Assembly: GCA_934130485.1 (NCBI GenBank)
Contig: CAKOYE010000002.1
Coordinates: 1-62,618 of the forward strand
Reading direction: 5' to 3'
DNA from: an uncultured Bacilli bacterium
Lineage (GTDB): Bacteria; Bacillota_I; Bacilli_A; RF39; UBA660
DNA: 62,618 nt
Shown piece by piece: positions 61,136-62,618 of this stretch (the stretch's first letter is position 1; every line of letters begins with the position of its first letter). Below the pieces are notes generated by a model. It did no database searches, had not been told where the DNA came from, and saw only the letters and a list, made by a program, of their open reading frames with translations. A program made the translations under genes and the position numbers.

Positions 61136-61918
61136 TTAATAAGTATGTCCACCATCTACTCCTAAATTTTGAGCAGTAATATTGTTTGCGTCTTCACTAC
61201 ACAAGAATAAAACTGCCTTAGCTATATCAGCAGGTTCCTGTGGTCTTCCCATTGGAATATCTTTTGTAAAGTTTGCAAAAACAGAATCTTTTTTGGAAAC
61301 ATCTCCATTAGTCATTTCATCTAATGCTTTTTCCCATAATGGTGTCCTAATAATACCAGGTAATACGCAGTTTATATTAATATTATCCTTTGCATATTCA
61401 CGAGCTAAACAAGCAGTAAGTTCTAATACGCCAGCTTTAGTTGCAGAATAAATTGCAGCGCCAACACCTCCTAATTTTGCAGCAATACTTGAAATATTAA
61501 CAACTTTACCATAGTGTTTTTGTTTCATAATTGGTAAAACTGCTCTGCATCCATATACAGTACCATTTAAATTTACACTAATTAATTTATCCATTTTTGA
61601 CGTGTCCATATCGTTAAACATTTCTGCTATAAATATTCCTGCATTATTTACTAGAATATCTATAGATCCAAATTTATTAACAACATAATTTGTTAAATCA
61701 ACAAATTCATCATACCTAGAAACATCTATTTTATAAGCCTCAACTTTTGTTCCATAGCTTTCTAATTTTTCTTTTGCCTTCAAAGCTTCATCAATATTTA
61801 TATCAGCAATTATAACATTAGCTTTTGCTTTAACAAATTCCAAAGCAATTGCGTATCCAAGTCCCATACTTGCTCCAGTTACAATTACATTTTTATCTTT
61901 AAAATCATAATTTATCAT
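61136..61918 (-). CDS. Short-chain dehydrogenase/reductase
   Basis: 260 residues from ATG 61918 (MINYDFKDKNVIVTG) behind AGGAGAG. NAD(P) motif TGASMGLG, NNAGIF, catalytic Ser in INISSIA-type segment (VVNISSIAAKLGG), YSATKAG (Tyr-x3-Lys), and GIIRTPLW. Resembles classical SDRs such as 3-oxoacyl-ACP or sugar/alcohol dehydrogenases; Asp after strand 2 (ADINID) suggests NAD over NADP. Substrate not deducible. Own terminator; no clear operon partner. Confidence 0.92.
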   Translation of the reverse strand: MINYDFKDKNVIVTGASMGLGYAIALEFVKAKANVIIADINIDEALKAKEKLESYGTKVEAYKIDVSRYDEFVDLTNYVVNKFGSIDILVNNAGIFIAEMFNDMDTSKMDKLISVNLNGTVYGCRAVLPIMKQKHYGKVVNISSIAAKLGGVGAAIYSATKAGVLELTACLAREYAKDNININCVLPGIIRTPLWEKALDEMTNGDVSKKDSVFANFTKDIPMGRPQEPADIAKAVLFLCSEDANNITAQNLGVDGGHTY

Positions 61919-61991
61919 ATCATCTCTCCTATCTATTATTATTTTACCACAAACTAAATAAATATAATTAAATTTTACATTTATTAACAAA

Positions 61992-62017
61992 AAAAGCTTA
62001 TTAAATTTTAAGCTTTT
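61992..62017 (-). terminator. Terminator of the histidine kinase gene
   Basis: AAAAGCTTA, 8-nt loop, TAAGCTTTT and T run on the minus strand, overlapping the stop at 62016. Confidence 0.75.
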
Positions 62018-62618
62018 ATTTTTCTAAATATTTTTTCATTATTTTATTTAATTCTTCAACATCAATTGGTTTTGATAAATAATCATTAAATCCAGAACTT
62101 AAATATTTTTCTTTTACACCAACTATTGCATCAGCAGTTAATACTACTACTGGTGTATTGAAATCTTTATTTTCTTTTAATTTATTTAAAGTTTCAACGC
62201 CATCCATCTCGGGCATCATTTGATCTAATAAAATTAAATCATAGTTATTTCCTGATTCAATATCGTTAATACATTCTCTTCCACTAGTTAATAATGTACA
62301 TAAAACTTTATAAGGCTTTAATAGTTTTTCTGCAACTTTTAAATTTAATTTGTTATCATCAACAATTAAAACTTTTTTACCACTTGCATCAAAACTATTT
62401 GCTTTCCTTTTTTGAATCTTTATTAAATCAATATCACCAATAGCTTTTTCATCTATGATTTTTTGCTCAATTACAATTGTAAAAATAGATCCTTCATTAA
62501 CTTTACTTTCAGCAGTAATTGATCCATTTAATAAGTCAATTAATTTCTTTGAAATAGAAAGTCCCATACCACCTATGTAATCTTCATCATTTGATTCAGT
62601 TTTCTTTTTGTCATCAAA
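62016..62618 (-). CDS. Hybrid sensor histidine kinase, C-terminal part (truncated by window)
   Basis: The frame stays open to the window edge (upstream ...DYIGGMGLS), so this is the 3' part, about 200 codons. End of the HATPase domain (GGMGLSISKKLIDLLNG, SIFTIVIEQ) followed by a REC domain: VLIVDDNKLNLKVAEKLL, phospho-acceptor Asp in LILLDQMMPEMDG, VVVLTADAI and FNDYLSKPID (Lys). A hybrid kinase passing phosphate to its own receiver. Input domain and signal lie outside the window. Confidence 0.9.
   Translation of the reverse strand, partial: FDDKKKTESNDEDYIGGMGLSISKKLIDLLNGSITAESKVNEGSIFTIVIEQKIIDEKAIGDIDLIKIQKRKANSFDASGKKVLIVDDNKLNLKVAEKLLKPYKVLCTLLTSGRECINDIESGNNYDLILLDQMMPEMDGVETLNKLKENKDFNTPVVVLTADAIVGVKEKYLSSGFNDYLSKPIDVEELNKIMKKYLEK

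Noticed and set aside
1..62618. tRNA or rRNA genes
   Set aside because: No cloverleaf, GGTTCGAATCC-type arm or rRNA-like GC-richer block was found on either strand by reading.
1..62618. Mollicute-type code with TGA as Trp
   Set aside because: Trp codons are TGG and TGA serves as stop in several ATGA overlaps (30464, 52042, 59045).

Overview
This is an AT-rich window of chromosomal DNA from a low-GC, walled bacterium, most likely a Bacillota lineage (perhaps an uncultured gut Bacilli or Clostridia; that placement is inference). The evidence is a standard genetic code (TGG for Trp, TGA as stop in several ATGA overlaps), strong GGAGG-type ribosome binding sites, a glmS ribozyme, ParC, a LytR-CpsA-Psr protein, a VanY-type carboxypeptidase and polysaccharide genes. 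Almost everything is on the minus strand. No tRNA, rRNA or CRISPR array was seen.

1-14.2 kb: two paralogous coiled-coil proteins, topoisomerase IV subunit A (parC), an LCP cell-wall ligase with a Thr-rich tail, a possible DUF2441 protein, a MutS-domain-I-like orphan next to a PD-(D/E)XK DUF2130 protein, a collagen-like surface gene broken at an A7 tract, a small kinase-like/nucleotidase operon, and a membrane-anchored HTH protein with an extracellular Asp-box domain.

14.26-25.64 kb: an 11.4-kb integrative island bounded by 16-bp direct repeats (15/16 identical). It carries a tyrosine integrase, a small HTH (Xis-like) protein, a control region with four 21-bp tandem repeats and nested inverted repeats, an MqsR-like toxin with a Panacea-type antitoxin, an OB-fold protein, a 41-residue basic protein, a candidate small RNA, and a six-gene methylase / nuclease / GHKL-ATPase / DUF6339 cluster that looks like an unnamed restriction-type defence system. 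The island appears to sit inside the terminator stem of a small RNA gene downstream of recG, and to supply a replacement terminator.

25.7-35.1 kb: recG, a second candidate small RNA with promoter and terminator, then a surface-glycan operon (GtrB-like GT2, two DUF6056-like membrane proteins, PssD/PssE-like pair, GT4, acyltransferase 3).

35.1-47.3 kb: two 2.87-kb direct repeats (R1, R2; offset about 9.23 kb), each with a shortened IS110-type transposase, an alpha/beta-hydrolase and an HExxH peptidase. Between them lie a 21-residue-repeat solenoid protein, a GNAT, another HExxH peptidase, a VanY-like peptidase and an unusual transglutaminase-S41-transglutaminase protein.

47.4-62.6 kb: a second glycan block (Wzy-GT2 fusion, GT4, GT2, Wzx flippase, polysaccharide deacetylase), glmS with its ribozyme on the plus strand, a hemolysin-III/PAQR protein, a CinA-type amidase, an HD / histidine phosphatase / HAD-nucleoside hydrolase operon, an SDR, and the C-terminal end of a hybrid histidine kinase that runs off the window.
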